Assembly (NCBI GenBank): GCA_017474765.1
Contig: JAFVGW010000037.1
Coordinates: 1-64,000, forward strand
Direction of reading: 5' to 3'
DNA: 64,000 nt
Source of the DNA: Salinivirgaceae bacterium
Lineage (GTDB): Bacteria; Bacteroidota; Bacteroidia; Bacteroidales; SZUA-534
A program made the translations under genes and the position numbers. The notes below the pieces were generated by a model, which was given only the letters and a program-made list of their open reading frames with translations, was not told the origin of the DNA and ran no database searches. Within the stretch, counting starts at the first letter, position 1. The number at the start of each line of letters is the position of its first letter. This document shows positions 17,245 through 25,890 of the stretch, piece by piece.

Positions 17245-17281
17245 CCCAACGTGCCGCTCGCTACGCTCGCTCTGCGTTGGG
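17245..17281. repeat. Hairpin with CCCAACG/CGTTGGG arms and GCTCGC repeats
   Basis: The arms CCCAACG (17245-17251) and CGTTGGG (17275-17281) enclose two direct GCTCGC copies separated by TAC. There is no T run on either side, so it is not a clear terminator. It lies in a 73-bp gap between the CoiA-like gene and the nucleotidyltransferase gene. Confidence 0.5.
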
Positions 17282-17300
17282 CTATTTATAAATTGCGCCT

Positions 17301-17603
17301 TCAGCGCGAAGCGGTTCTCTCATATATCAGTTTTTTATCGTGATTGGCACTTTCAACAGCAAATGGCATCAGACACCCTTCTTCCACAAGGTCGACAGAG
17401 CGGTCGAGCAGGTCTTCCAAATCGTTCCACATTCCAAAGAATTTCAACCCGATAGGTTTCGAATGGTCAAGAGCCACGAGCAAGTCCACATCGCTCAACG
17501 GCGTTTCCTCGCCGCGCGCGAACGAGCCGAACAGCCACGCTTTCAGCACGGGCTGAGTCTTGAAATAATCGGCTATCAATCGTGTCATTGTCGGTGTGTC
17601 CAT
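17301..17603 (-). CDS. Minimal nucleotidyltransferase (MNT) domain protein
   Basis: This 100-residue pol-beta-superfamily nucleotidyltransferase has the active-site motif GSFARGEETPLSDVDLLV (about 26-43), with both metal-binding Asp and a third Asp near 72 (RSVDLVEEG). Such small MNT proteins usually pair with a HEPN toxin in an MNT-HEPN module, where the MNT AMPylates the toxin. No HEPN gene is present on either side, so this is an orphan or a remnant. The catalytic residues look intact. Confidence 0.85.
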   Translation of the reverse strand: MDTPTMTRLIADYFKTQPVLKAWLFGSFARGEETPLSDVDLLVALDHSKPIGLKFFGMWNDLEDLLDRSVDLVEEGCLMPFAVESANHDKKLIYERTASR

Positions 17604-17687
17604 CGCAAAAACGTTTTTGGTTGATACAAATATACGAAATTAAAAATCAATATCTAACAACCATCCGCCAACTTAAAACTGCGGAAC

Positions 17688-18164
17688 TTAAAACTTAAAA
17701 CTCGCGAATTTCTCCTCCAACACTGGCAGAATATCGCTGAAATTGTCTTGCAGGGGCAGCATTGTGCTGAACATAAACTCATACATTTCGGGCCAAACGG
17801 CACGGTTGTGGAAGTTCAGGTCAGTGCGCTCACAGTAGGCGCGCATTACGGGTTTGCCAACATCAAGTTTATGATTGTCTGTCCAATGCAGCGGTGCGGG
17901 AAGGTCGGTTTCGAGTATGGGCGCGTAACGGCGCAACTCGCTGTAGATTTCGGTTCGGCGGCTCTCGCTGCGGGCGTTCACCTCAACCACCGTGCGAATC
18001 CACTTGCAGTCAAGGTCGAACTTGAGTTCAAGCCCTTTGATTCCTGTTTTGTAAAGCATCCATTCGACTGGCCGCCCCAACCTGACCGCCTGGCAGCGGC
18101 TGTAGTTGGCAAAGCCGTTCCAGAAGTCGGTCATCAGTTGACGGGCCTCGTCCTTACTGTACAT
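17688..18164 (-). CDS. DUF4268 domain protein
   Basis: This 158-residue soluble protein matches the DUF4268 pattern: FWNGFANY near 14, WMLYKTGIKGLELKFDLD (about 35-52), VEVNARSESRR and a helical C-terminus. DUF4268 often occurs as the C-terminal domain of restriction or phage-defence-like nucleases and also alone; its function is not known. It overlaps the end of the sugar kinase gene by 11 bases, so the two are translated from one message. Confidence 0.8.
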   Translation of the reverse strand: MYSKDEARQLMTDFWNGFANYSRCQAVRLGRPVEWMLYKTGIKGLELKFDLDCKWIRTVVEVNARSESRRTEIYSELRRYAPILETDLPAPLHWTDNHKLDVGKPVMRAYCERTDLNFHNRAVWPEMYEFMFSTMLPLQDNFSDILPVLEEKFASFKF

Positions 18165-19071
18165 TCAGGTTCTTTATGAAATCCCACGACAGGTAGTTCT
18201 CGTAACTCATACAAACCTGCGCGGCAAACTCATTGGCCGTTTTCAGAACTGGCAGCCATTCAACCTGCGTGCCGTCGATAACGTTCTTAATCTGTGACAG
18301 TTGCGACAGTTGGTAAACCAGTCCTGCGGTGAACGTATCGCCTGCGCCAATGGTGCTCACTGGCACAATGTCGCAGCCGTTAATGTGGGTATTGCCCAGC
18401 ATCGAAAACTCCTCGGCGCCGTTCTTTCCTTTGGTCACAATCAGCGATTTAGCGCCTAACTCGCTCACTTTGTTCCAAACCTCGCTGCTGTCGGTGGTCT
18501 TGAAAATGGTCTCGAAATCCTCGTCAGAGCCTTTGACCAAATGTGCAAGTCGCACACAATCTTCGATATACGGCATCAGTTGAGCCAGACGCGGCTTGTC
18601 CGACGCGCGGAAATTGGGGTCGTAAACCAGGAACGCGCCGTTTTCTTTGGCCTTTTGCAGGAACGATTTGAGCACCTCGTGGGCGCGGCTGTTCAGAATG
18701 AAGAACGAGCCGAAAATTATCACATCGCCGCGGTGAATGTTTGGGAACTTCATCAGCGTATAATCCTCTAAATCATCCTTATAGAAGGTGTAGTGCGCCT
18801 TGTTCTGCTTGTCAAGGTGCGCAAAGGCCAGATTGGTGCGAATGGCGTCGGACATATAAATATAGTTGGCGCCCACCTTGTTCTTGGCCAGGAAATCGAG
18901 AATCAAACGCCCGTTCTGGTCGAACGACAGGTACGAAATGTGGTTAACGGGCATTCCCAAACGTCCTAAAGTGATTGCTGTGTTCAGCATTGAGCCACCT
19001 GGCTTCGCCCTCATATTATCGAAATCGTGGGTAATGATATCCAGAACAATTTCGCCCAAAGTGTAAATCAT
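18154..19071 (-). CDS. PfkB-family carbohydrate kinase (fructokinase-like)
   Basis: This 305-residue ribokinase-fold sugar kinase has the N-terminal GEIVLDI and GGSMLNTAITLGRLG sugar-binding motif and the C-terminal signature VSTIGAGDTFTAGLVYQ, with the catalytic Asp. VYDPNFRASDKP around residues 150-161 is typical of fructokinases. It probably phosphorylates fructose or a related sugar for glycolysis. It overlaps DUF4268 downstream. A 17-base palindrome (19108-19124) lies 37 bases upstream of the start and could be an operator. Substrate assignment is by general similarity only. Confidence 0.87.
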   Translation of the reverse strand: MIYTLGEIVLDIITHDFDNMRAKPGGSMLNTAITLGRLGMPVNHISYLSFDQNGRLILDFLAKNKVGANYIYMSDAIRTNLAFAHLDKQNKAHYTFYKDDLEDYTLMKFPNIHRGDVIIFGSFFILNSRAHEVLKSFLQKAKENGAFLVYDPNFRASDKPRLAQLMPYIEDCVRLAHLVKGSDEDFETIFKTTDSSEVWNKVSELGAKSLIVTKGKNGAEEFSMLGNTHINGCDIVPVSTIGAGDTFTAGLVYQLSQLSQIKNVIDGTQVEWLPVLKTANEFAAQVCMSYENYLSWDFIKNLNVQ

Positions 19072-19107
19072 AACACCAAAGTTTTAAGTTTCCAAAAACA
19101 TTTCCGC

Positions 19108-19124
19108 TTTACGCAATGCGTAAA
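19108..19124. promoter_or_regulatory. Near-perfect palindrome upstream of the PfkB kinase
   Basis: TTTACGCA-A-TGCGTAAA has 8-bp arms separated by one base, a symmetric operator-like site 37 bases before the kinase start codon. There is no T run in a useful orientation, so a terminator is unlikely. Regulator unknown. Confidence 0.4.
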
Positions 19125-19230
19125 AAAAAGTTTAGAGTTTAGGGGTAAGGGGTTAGAGTTTAAAGTTTAAAGTTTAGAGTTTTACCTTTTCCCCCTCACC
19201 TCTTACCACTTATCTCTACCCCTTACCGTT

Positions 19231-20973
19231 TCAGGCCAACTTCAAATCGCTGCAGATTGCCGCAATCTTGTCGTTCAGTTTATTGGCAACGGCTTGATAT
19301 TCAGACGCGTTGGCCAATGGCATTTTTGTGCCGATATAGAACTTGATTTTCGGCTCGGTTCCCGACGGGCGCACCGAAACAATGGTGCCATCGGCGGTAA
19401 TGAACTGCAGTACGTTTGATTTTGGCAGTGTGATTTCGGTCTCGGCCTTGGTCTTTTGGTCGACGGCCTTGCCCAGTTTGTAGTCTTTAATGCAAACAAC
19501 TTCAGAACCAGCAATTTGCTTGGGCGGGTTGCTGCGGAAGTCGGTCATCATCTGCTGAATCTCTTCGGCGCCCGATTTGCCCTTCTTCACAACGTTTATC
19601 AGTTTCTCGCGATAGAACCCGTAGCGCACGTAGATTTCTGCCAGCAGGTCGAACAGCGACTTGCCCTGGCTGAACGCCCACGCGGCGGCCTCGGCAATGA
19701 GCGACGACGACATCACGGCGTCTTTGTCGCGAACGAAATCGCCGCAAAGGTAGCCGTACGACTCCTCGCCACCGCCAATGAACTGCTTCTTGCCCTCGTT
19801 GCGCTTAATGGCGTCGGCAATGAACTTGAAGCCTGTGAGCACGTCGTAGTACTCAACGCCGAAATCCTTGGCCATCGCGGCAAGCAGTTCGGTGGTTACT
19901 ATAGTCTTGACAATGAATTCCTTGCCTTTCAGTTTGCCTTTCTCTTTCCACTTGTTGAGCAGGTAGTAGATAAGGATTGAGCCTGTCTGGTTGCCGTTGA
20001 GCAGTTCAAACTCGCCCTTGTTGTTTTTGGCTGCAATACCAACGCGGTCGGCGTCGGGGTCGGTGGCGATAACCAGTTCAGCGCCAGTCTCTTTCGCCTT
20101 CTCAATGGCCATTGCCATTGCGGCAGGCTCCTCGGGGTTCGGCGATTTGACGGTTGGGAAGTTGCCATCGCTAACATCCTGTGCGTCAACGTGAATAATA
20201 TTTTCGAAGCCGTAGTTTTTCAGGCTTGCGGGCACAAGGCGCACACCCGTTCCGTGAATCGGGGTGTAGACAATTTTCATATCCTTGTGCTTGGCGATAA
20301 TCTCTGGCGACAGCGTAAGTGCCTTAATGCGTTCAAGATATGGTTTGTCGACATCGTCGCCGATAATGGTGATTCCGTCGTTGCCTTTGCCCCATTTCAC
20401 CTCATCAACCGAAGTGATTTTCTGCACCTCATTAATAATATTGGTGTCGTGCGGCGCGATAATTTGCGCTCCATCGTCCCAGTAAACCTTGTAGCCATTG
20501 TACTCTTTGGGGTTGTGCGAAGCCGTTACAACCACGCCGCTCTGGCAGCCCAGGTAGCGGATTGCGAACGAGAGTTCGGGTGTCGGGCGCAGCGAATCGA
20601 ACAGATAGACTTTGATTCCGTTTGCCACGAAAATTCGAGCGGCAGCCTCGCAGAAGGTGCGGCCGTTGTTGCGGCTGTCGTGAGCCAGAGCCACCTTAAT
20701 CTCTTTGCCAGCAAACTGCTTGAGCAGATAGTTGCAAAGGCCTTGTGTGGCCATTCCCACGGTGTAGATATTCATTCGGTTGGTGCCAGCGCCCATAATT
20801 CCGCGCAAGCCGCCTGTGCCGAATTCCAAATCGCGGTAGAACGACTCAACGAGTTCATTCTCATCGTTTTCCATCATATTTTTCACCTGCTTCTTTGTCT
20901 CTTCGTCGATTGAAGCGGTGTTGAGCCACGCCTGAGCGCGCTGCTTAACGGTTTGTAATAAATCTGATTGCAT
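19231..20973 (-). CDS. Phosphoglucomutase/phosphomannomutase
   Basis: This 580-residue alpha-D-phosphohexomutase interconverts glucose-1-phosphate and glucose-6-phosphate. The catalytic phosphoserine loop is TASHNPKEYNGYK, the metal-binding loop DPDADRVG, the sugar-binding loop GGEESYGY and the C-terminal phosphate-binding loop RPSGTEPKIKFY. Full length with all four domains. It would take glucose-1-phosphate from the glycogen phosphorylase encoded at 59.7 kb into glycolysis or supply it for nucleotide-sugar synthesis. Flanked on both sides by low-complexity gaps, so it is probably monocistronic. Confidence 0.94.
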   Translation of the reverse strand: MQSDLLQTVKQRAQAWLNTASIDEETKKQVKNMMENDENELVESFYRDLEFGTGGLRGIMGAGTNRMNIYTVGMATQGLCNYLLKQFAGKEIKVALAHDSRNNGRTFCEAAARIFVANGIKVYLFDSLRPTPELSFAIRYLGCQSGVVVTASHNPKEYNGYKVYWDDGAQIIAPHDTNIINEVQKITSVDEVKWGKGNDGITIIGDDVDKPYLERIKALTLSPEIIAKHKDMKIVYTPIHGTGVRLVPASLKNYGFENIIHVDAQDVSDGNFPTVKSPNPEEPAAMAMAIEKAKETGAELVIATDPDADRVGIAAKNNKGEFELLNGNQTGSILIYYLLNKWKEKGKLKGKEFIVKTIVTTELLAAMAKDFGVEYYDVLTGFKFIADAIKRNEGKKQFIGGGEESYGYLCGDFVRDKDAVMSSSLIAEAAAWAFSQGKSLFDLLAEIYVRYGFYREKLINVVKKGKSGAEEIQQMMTDFRSNPPKQIAGSEVVCIKDYKLGKAVDQKTKAETEITLPKSNVLQFITADGTIVSVRPSGTEPKIKFYIGTKMPLANASEYQAVANKLNDKIAAICSDLKLA

Positions 20974-21133
20974 ATTTTAAAGTTTTGGTAAATCGGTGAA
21001 TTGCTTAATCGGTGAATCGGTGAATTGAATGGTAAGTGGTGAGTGTTTAGTTTTAAGTTTTAAGTTTTAAGTTTAATCTAAAGTCACCCAATCAATTATG
21101 CCTTATCGCCATTTAATTATTCATTGTTAATTA

Positions 21134-22018
21134 TTAATTGTTCATTTCTTTCAGTTTTTTCAGCATAACATCAAGGCTGTCAGTCCAATACGGAATGGTA
21201 ATGCCGAATTTTGTTTTTATTTTCGACTTGTCGAGCACCGAGAAGGCTGGCCTTTTGGCTGGTGTGGGGTACTGCTCGCTGCGGATTGGGTTCACACGGC
21301 AGTTGATATTCTCGTGGCGCAGAATGTGCTGCGTGAAATCGTACCAACTGCACACGCCTTCGTTGGTGTAGTGGAACAAATCGGTGTAGGGTTTCGGCAT
21401 TGCCTGTAACTGCGGCAGAATCTGCAGAATAGCGTCGGCCAAATCGTAGGCGTAGGTTGGTGTGCCCACCTGGTCGAAAACCACGTTCAGTTCGTCGCGC
21501 TCGGTGCCGTACTTTATCATCGACTTAACGAAATTCTTTCCGTAAGTTGAATAAAGCCAAGCAGTTCTGATTACAATGGCGCGAATATCGGAATAGAGAA
21601 TCAGACGCTCGGCATCGTTTTTGGTTTTGCCGTAAATAGAACTTGGAATTGGCACGTCTTCTTCGTCATACGGGCGGTTCTTCTCGCCATCGAACACGTA
21701 GTCGGTGGAAATCTGAATCAGGAAGAAACCGTATTTGCCAGCCATCTCAACCAGCATATCGACAGCCGTGGTGTTGAGTTTGAAAGCCAGTTCCTGATTG
21801 CTTTCGGCGGCATCGACAGCGGTGTAGGCGGCGCAGTTTATAAGGAAATCGAATTTTCCGTTCTTCTGAAAGAAATCGTTGAGCGCGCTCAAACTTGTTA
21901 TGTCCAACTCCGCCACATCGGTAAACACATACTCGTAATCGGAATATTTAGCCGACAACTCGCGTAACTCGTTGCCTAATTGACCGTTGGCGCCTGTTAC
22001 CAATATTCTGTACTTCAT
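21134..22018 (-). CDS. rfbD: dTDP-4-dehydrorhamnose reductase
   Basis: This 294-residue extended SDR performs the last step of dTDP-L-rhamnose synthesis. The Rossmann motif is GANGQLGNELREL (about 8-20). The catalytic YxxxK is in SSIYGKTKNDAE (about 131-142). It also has STDYVFDG and the RTAWLYS block typical of RmlD. The other rhamnose genes (rmlA, B, C) are not in the window, which is common in Bacteroidota. Full length. Confidence 0.92.
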   Translation of the reverse strand: MKYRILVTGANGQLGNELRELSAKYSDYEYVFTDVAELDITSLSALNDFFQKNGKFDFLINCAAYTAVDAAESNQELAFKLNTTAVDMLVEMAGKYGFFLIQISTDYVFDGEKNRPYDEEDVPIPSSIYGKTKNDAERLILYSDIRAIVIRTAWLYSTYGKNFVKSMIKYGTERDELNVVFDQVGTPTYAYDLADAILQILPQLQAMPKPYTDLFHYTNEGVCSWYDFTQHILRHENINCRVNPIRSEQYPTPAKRPAFSVLDKSKIKTKFGITIPYWTDSLDVMLKKLKEMNN

Positions 22019-22365
22019 TCTGTTTTTATTTTCCCATACAACTTGCTAAAATAGATAATTTGGGATAAATGTTTTACCGCATAAGGGCGGAAAATCGCAC
22101 TATTTATAAACAAGTTTTTATGGGGCAAGATTGGTGCTGAGGATTGGGTGTTTGGGGTTGGTAATGTGTTAAACTTTCTCAACAGCGAAGCGACTAACCC
22201 TTTCGATTCACCAATTCAACACCATGTTCTGACTGACTTGTAGCGAATGTTGCGGTCATTTTTTGTTTCTATTTTGGCTTTGTGTTTCGCATTACAGAAA
22301 TTTTGAGTAAAATTGGGGTGGTTTAGCAGACTAACATAACGTATTATAAATCAAGGCGTATAAAT
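22019..22365. other. Intergenic region, 347 bp, divergent, no gene seen
   Basis: The region separates rfbD (minus) from the polyvalent kinase gene (plus) and must hold promoters for both, though neither has an exact TTTG/TAnnTTTG match. It contains one GCGAAGC mini-hairpin word (near 22185), as in the 1.5-kb gap. No RNA gene or repeat longer than 20 bases is recognised. Confidence 0.5.
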
Positions 22366-23181
22366 ATGAACAACCAAGACTTTTGGGCGGATATTAAATC
22401 AATCATCAATGGTAGTTTCACGGCCAACGGTCTTGCAAAATTAGAATCGTATGCAGAACAATTCATCTCAAAACGGCTTGTATATCAACGATTTTCATCG
22501 GCAGAACAGTATGGCTGCGCAGCGGGAGGTTCAACGAATGTCATTGCATCCCTACTCGCGGGAGCAGAAATTGCGGCAAATTGCGGAAATACACAATCTT
22601 TCAGCAGTTTCAAAGCAGAACTCGAATGCGGAGCGAAGCAGGAGAAGTATATAGAGGAATGGGCGAAAGTTTGCGGTTGCTGGACTGACGATGTTGACAA
22701 ATTCTTGGCGGATTCTTTGGGAAACGAGATTGCGGAAGGCGGCGAGGCTAAAGTTTTCGACCACGGCGCAACGTTGGTTAAATCAATCGGTCTTGACTAT
22801 TTTGTCCAACCAGCGTTGGCGCTTGACCGAATCGCACTTCACAACACTTATTTTGCGGAAACACGTCTTACTGTAATAGGTTTTGGCCGCGACTCGAACC
22901 AAAAGTTCAAAATTGTGGCAGAACAGCCTTTTGTTGAAGGCAGTCATTTGTCTGACAACGAAATAGATGCTTTTGCGCAAAGTATCGGGTTCAAACTCAT
23001 TAACCCTAAAAACTGGACATACGCCACGCCTGAAATTTATTTGAGCGACCTTCACGATGAAAATGTGATTCGCTCGAAAGAGGGAAACATTTTTGTTGTA
23101 GATTGCGACATCAGAATCAACACGCCTGAACTCAAATGCGGCGGCGTCCGCACGTTGACAACGGATGTTGAGTTTATATAA
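22366..23181 (+). CDS. Protein kinase-fold domain of the polyvalent-protein type
   Basis: In this 271-residue protein, residues about 120-250 resemble the Ser/Thr/Tyr kinase domain found in phage and conjugative polyvalent proteins: GGEAKVFDHG as the nucleotide loop, a short LVKS lysine strand, PFVEG hinge, catalytic loop DLHDENVI and metal-binding VVDCD. The N-terminal 115 residues are helical with GGSTNVIASLLAGA and several Cys. Such proteins are injected or co-transferred with mobile DNA to disarm the recipient. Here the domain stands alone beside restriction-modification genes, suggesting a mobile-element remnant or a defence-related role. Recognition is from the loop motifs only. Confidence 0.6.
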   Translation: MNNQDFWADIKSIINGSFTANGLAKLESYAEQFISKRLVYQRFSSAEQYGCAAGGSTNVIASLLAGAEIAANCGNTQSFSSFKAELECGAKQEKYIEEWAKVCGCWTDDVDKFLADSLGNEIAEGGEAKVFDHGATLVKSIGLDYFVQPALALDRIALHNTYFAETRLTVIGFGRDSNQKFKIVAEQPFVEGSHLSDNEIDAFAQSIGFKLINPKNWTYATPEIYLSDLHDENVIRSKEGNIFVVDCDIRINTPELKCGGVRTLTTDVEFI

Positions 23182-23271
23182 ACATAGAACATTAAACGAA
23201 TTGTAAGAAACAGAAAGTAATTTTTAAATAACATATTATTAATCAAGCGTTTGCTTCGATTGTTCAGCATT

Positions 23272-23383
23272 CCCTAAAACGTGAGAAATTTTAAGAATGT
23301 CGTAACTGAAAGTCAAGAAAATGCCTGCGCTAATGCGTGGGCTTGACTTATCTATTACGACGGGCAATTCTCACGGCCTTAGG
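23272..23383. ncRNA. Nested multi-stem hairpin, presumptive structured RNA or leader upstream of the R-M genes
   Basis: Five stacked stems can be drawn: CCTAA/TTAGG (23273-23277 with 23379-23383), CGTGAGAA/TTCTCACG (23280-23287 with 23368-23375), GTCGTAA/TTACGAC (23299-23305 with 23355-23361), AAGTCAAG/CTTGACTT (23310-23317 with 23342-23349) and an apical CCTGCGC-TAAT-GCGTGGG (23324-23341, two G-U pairs). Internal loops separate them. An intrinsic terminator for the plus strand follows at once. It resembles no RNA family I know (not SRP, 6S or tmRNA). It could be a free small RNA, an attenuator of the R-M operon, or a folded single-strand recombination site. Confidence 0.6.
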
Positions 23384-23414
23384 ATGTGGATAAAGTTTAA
23401 GTCCACATTTTTTT
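23384..23414 (+). terminator. Intrinsic terminator directly after the nested hairpin
   Basis: ATGTGGA (23384-23390) and TCCACAT (23402-23408) with an 11-base loop are followed by seven T. It lies 66 bases before the methyltransferase start, so it either ends a small RNA or acts as an attenuator for the methyltransferase operon. Confidence 0.75.
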
Positions 23415-23480
23415 GCCGTTTTGGATTGTCCGTTTGCACCTGAATACAGATAAGCGAGCGCAAAAAGCATTAGCGCAAAA

Positions 23481-24808
23481 ATGGAAGATGAAGAAAAAAA
23501 CATTGTTGAAGAGCCACAATTGTCATATCCTTTCCGCAAGGATATTAAACTAAAAGAAGGTAAAAAATTACGGGTGCTATCACTTTTCTCTGGTTGCGGA
23601 GGAATGGATTTGGGGTTTGAAGGTGGCTTTATTGCTCACAAAGGCAGTATAAACGAAAAAATGTGCCCCGATTTTATTTCGGAGCATTTGGACAACGATT
23701 TTGTTAGGCTGACCCCTACAATATTTCAAACATATTTGCAAACGATATTCTGCCTGATGCAAGGGCTGCTTGGGTACACTATTTTTCCAAATCAAACGAC
23801 GATGACGGTATATATCGTACAGAAAGTGTGGTGGATTTGGTAAAAATGCAACGTGATTGCAATGATATTTTCCCTAAAAACATTGATGTGGTAACAGGCG
23901 GATTCCCTTGTCAGGATTTTAGTGTGGCAGGCAAAAGAAGGGGCTTTGAATCGCACAAAGACCACAATGGGAATTACATTACGAGCGAGATTGCAACAGA
24001 GGAGACTCGTGGCAAATTGTATTTTTGGATGAAGGAAGTAATAGACATAACTCGTCCCAAAATATTTGTTGCAGAGAATGTTAAGGGACTTACCAATTTA
24101 GGCAATGTAAAAGATATTATACAAAAGGATTTTTCTTCTGCGGCTGGGAACGATTATATTGTTTTGCCGCCACAAGTTTTGCACGCTGCCGATTATGGTG
24201 TGCCGCAGTCTCGCGAGAGAGTTATATTTATAGGAATCCGCAAGGATTTGTTAAAACCAACGGCATTAAAGAATCTTGAAAAAGAAAGCGTACCCGAAAA
24301 ATACAATCCTTATCCAAAACCGACGCACAACTACCATATAAAAGACTGTCGTCTTGCTCAATTCCAAACTGTTAGGAATGTTTTCGCCGCATTGGATGAA
24401 CCGTCAGTTTCAAACGATGATTCTCAAAAATACTACTCGCAAGCCAAGTATATGGGGGCGCATTGCCAAGGTCAAAACGAAGTGAATCTTGACGACATTG
24501 GCCCTACAATTCGTTCCGAGCACCACGGAAACATTGAATACCGCAGATTATCCGCTGAACACGGAGGCAAATATACCGACGAATTGAAAGCAGGAAAATC
24601 AGAGCGCCGTTTGACACCGCGCGAATGCGCTATGATACAGACATTTCCGCCCGATTACGATTTCGTCTTATCTAATTCATACAATGGAAAAAAATTCGCA
24701 GTCAGTCCTTCCGGCGCCTACAAAATTATCGGGAATGCTGTTCCGCCAATTTTAGCGTATAACATTGCCCGTCGCTTACAACAAGTTTGGCCACTTTATT
24801 TCGATTGA
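23481..24808 (+). pseudogene. C5-cytosine DNA methyltransferase, frameshifted near 23,713-23,716
   Basis: This is a type II m5C methyltransferase. Motif I is LSLFSGCGGMDLGFEGGF, motif IV GGFPCQDFSVAGKRRGF with the catalytic Cys, motif VI FVAENVKGL, motif VIII QSRERVIFIGIR, and motifs IX-X RLTPRECAMIQTFPP and IIGNAVPPILAYNIARRL. The frame is broken after DNDFVRL: the first frame runs to a stop at 23843, while the true continuation NISNIFANDILPDARAAWVHYF is in another frame. Adding one C to the C4 run (23713-23716) restores a single protein of about 442 residues. The second part could start alone at the internal GTG (23828) but would lack motif I. Followed 1 base later by its endonuclease. A homopolymer sequencing error is possible. 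Confidence 0.85.
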
Positions 24809-24809
24809 T

Positions 24810-25874
24810 ATGGAAAACATTATCACAGTTGAAAACGACGGTGCAGACAAAAGAACAGATGCTTTTGCTGCTTTTATGAGCGATGTGGAAAATGAAATGA
24901 ACTCTCTAGCAAGAAAAGACTCATCGTTCTATAAGAAATGTAATGCGTTCGATTTGGAAAAGTGCGCAGTTGAAACGATGAAAATGGTTGCACCAAAATC
25001 CGAATTCAATCCTGACGATATTAATTTAGTTTCTGGGCAAAGTTTCCCCGATATAGTTTTGTCAAAACAAGTGTTTGGTGTTGAGGTAAAATCCACTCAG
25101 GCGAACCACTGGACGTCAACAGGAAGCAGTATAGTAGAATCAACCCGTAATGATTACGTTCAATATATCTATATGCTTTTTGGCAAATTGGGAGGTTCGA
25201 TGCCGGAGTTCAGATGCAAGCCGTATGAGGATTGTTTGTATGATATTGCGGTTACTCATTCGCCACGATATTTGATAGATATGAATTTGAAAAAATCGGA
25301 TACCATTTTTTCAAAAATGCATACAACATATGATGAGTTTCGAAATGAAGAGCACCCGATAAAAACGGTTGTAAATTATTACAAAACTCAACTTCCACCA
25401 GGAGAACGCCTATGGTGGATGGGAAATGATGAACCCGAAAAACCAACGGGTAACATAATCCTACGTTTTTGGAATTATCTTGAAATGAAAGAAAAAGACC
25501 AACTAAAATTGCAAGGCTATTGTTTGTTTCCTGAAATAGTCAGCAATCGTTCCGACAAATTTAACCGTCTGGCATTTTGGCTGACAACCGAAAAGCGCGT
25601 AGTTTGTCCGAACGTGCGCGACTTATACACGTCTGGAGGAAAGTCTGACATTTATATAAAAGGACATAAAATAACAGTACCACAGATTCTTCTTCGCATA
25701 TATGATAACTTGAACAAAATAAAAGAAATGCTACAGCAAATGAAAACAGACCAACTTGCCGAATGTTGGGGGTGTGTAGTAAATGATAAATTTGAAACTT
25801 GGAAAGAACAACTGATTAAAAACAATAATAGTCAAGAACTAAAAAAAATATTGGGTGTGATGGTGGTTAGTTAG
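24810..25874 (+). CDS. Type II restriction endonuclease, PD-(D/E)XK fold
   Basis: This protein has 354 residues from the ATG at 24810, one base past the methyltransferase stop; the frame extends further upstream but only inside the methyltransferase gene. The active site reads FPDIVLSKQVFGVEVKST: Pro80-Asp81, then Glu92-Val-Lys94, a PD-(D/E)XK motif. The N-terminal acidic segment and the rest show no similarity I recognise, as is usual for restriction enzymes. Position and overlap make it the partner of the m5C methyltransferase. If the methyltransferase is truly broken, an active endonuclease would be lethal, so one of the two readings needs checking. Target site unknown. Confidence 0.78.
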   Translation: MENIITVENDGADKRTDAFAAFMSDVENEMNSLARKDSSFYKKCNAFDLEKCAVETMKMVAPKSEFNPDDINLVSGQSFPDIVLSKQVFGVEVKSTQANHWTSTGSSIVESTRNDYVQYIYMLFGKLGGSMPEFRCKPYEDCLYDIAVTHSPRYLIDMNLKKSDTIFSKMHTTYDEFRNEEHPIKTVVNYYKTQLPPGERLWWMGNDEPEKPTGNIILRFWNYLEMKEKDQLKLQGYCLFPEIVSNRSDKFNRLAFWLTTEKRVVCPNVRDLYTSGGKSDIYIKGHKITVPQILLRIYDNLNKIKEMLQQMKTDQLAECWGCVVNDKFETWKEQLIKNNNSQELKKILGVMVVS

Positions 25875-25890
25875 AATTCATTTGGTTAGC

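Noticed and set aside
23272-23384. Integron attC site
   Set aside because: Outer arms CCTAA/TTAGG recall attC ends, but the R-box consensus (GTTRRRY and its complement) is not met, a terminator follows directly, and no integrase or cassette array is near.
23272-23414. SRP RNA, 6S RNA or retron RNA
   Set aside because: No GGAAG-type SRP apical motif, too short for 6S RNA, and no reverse transcriptase in the window.
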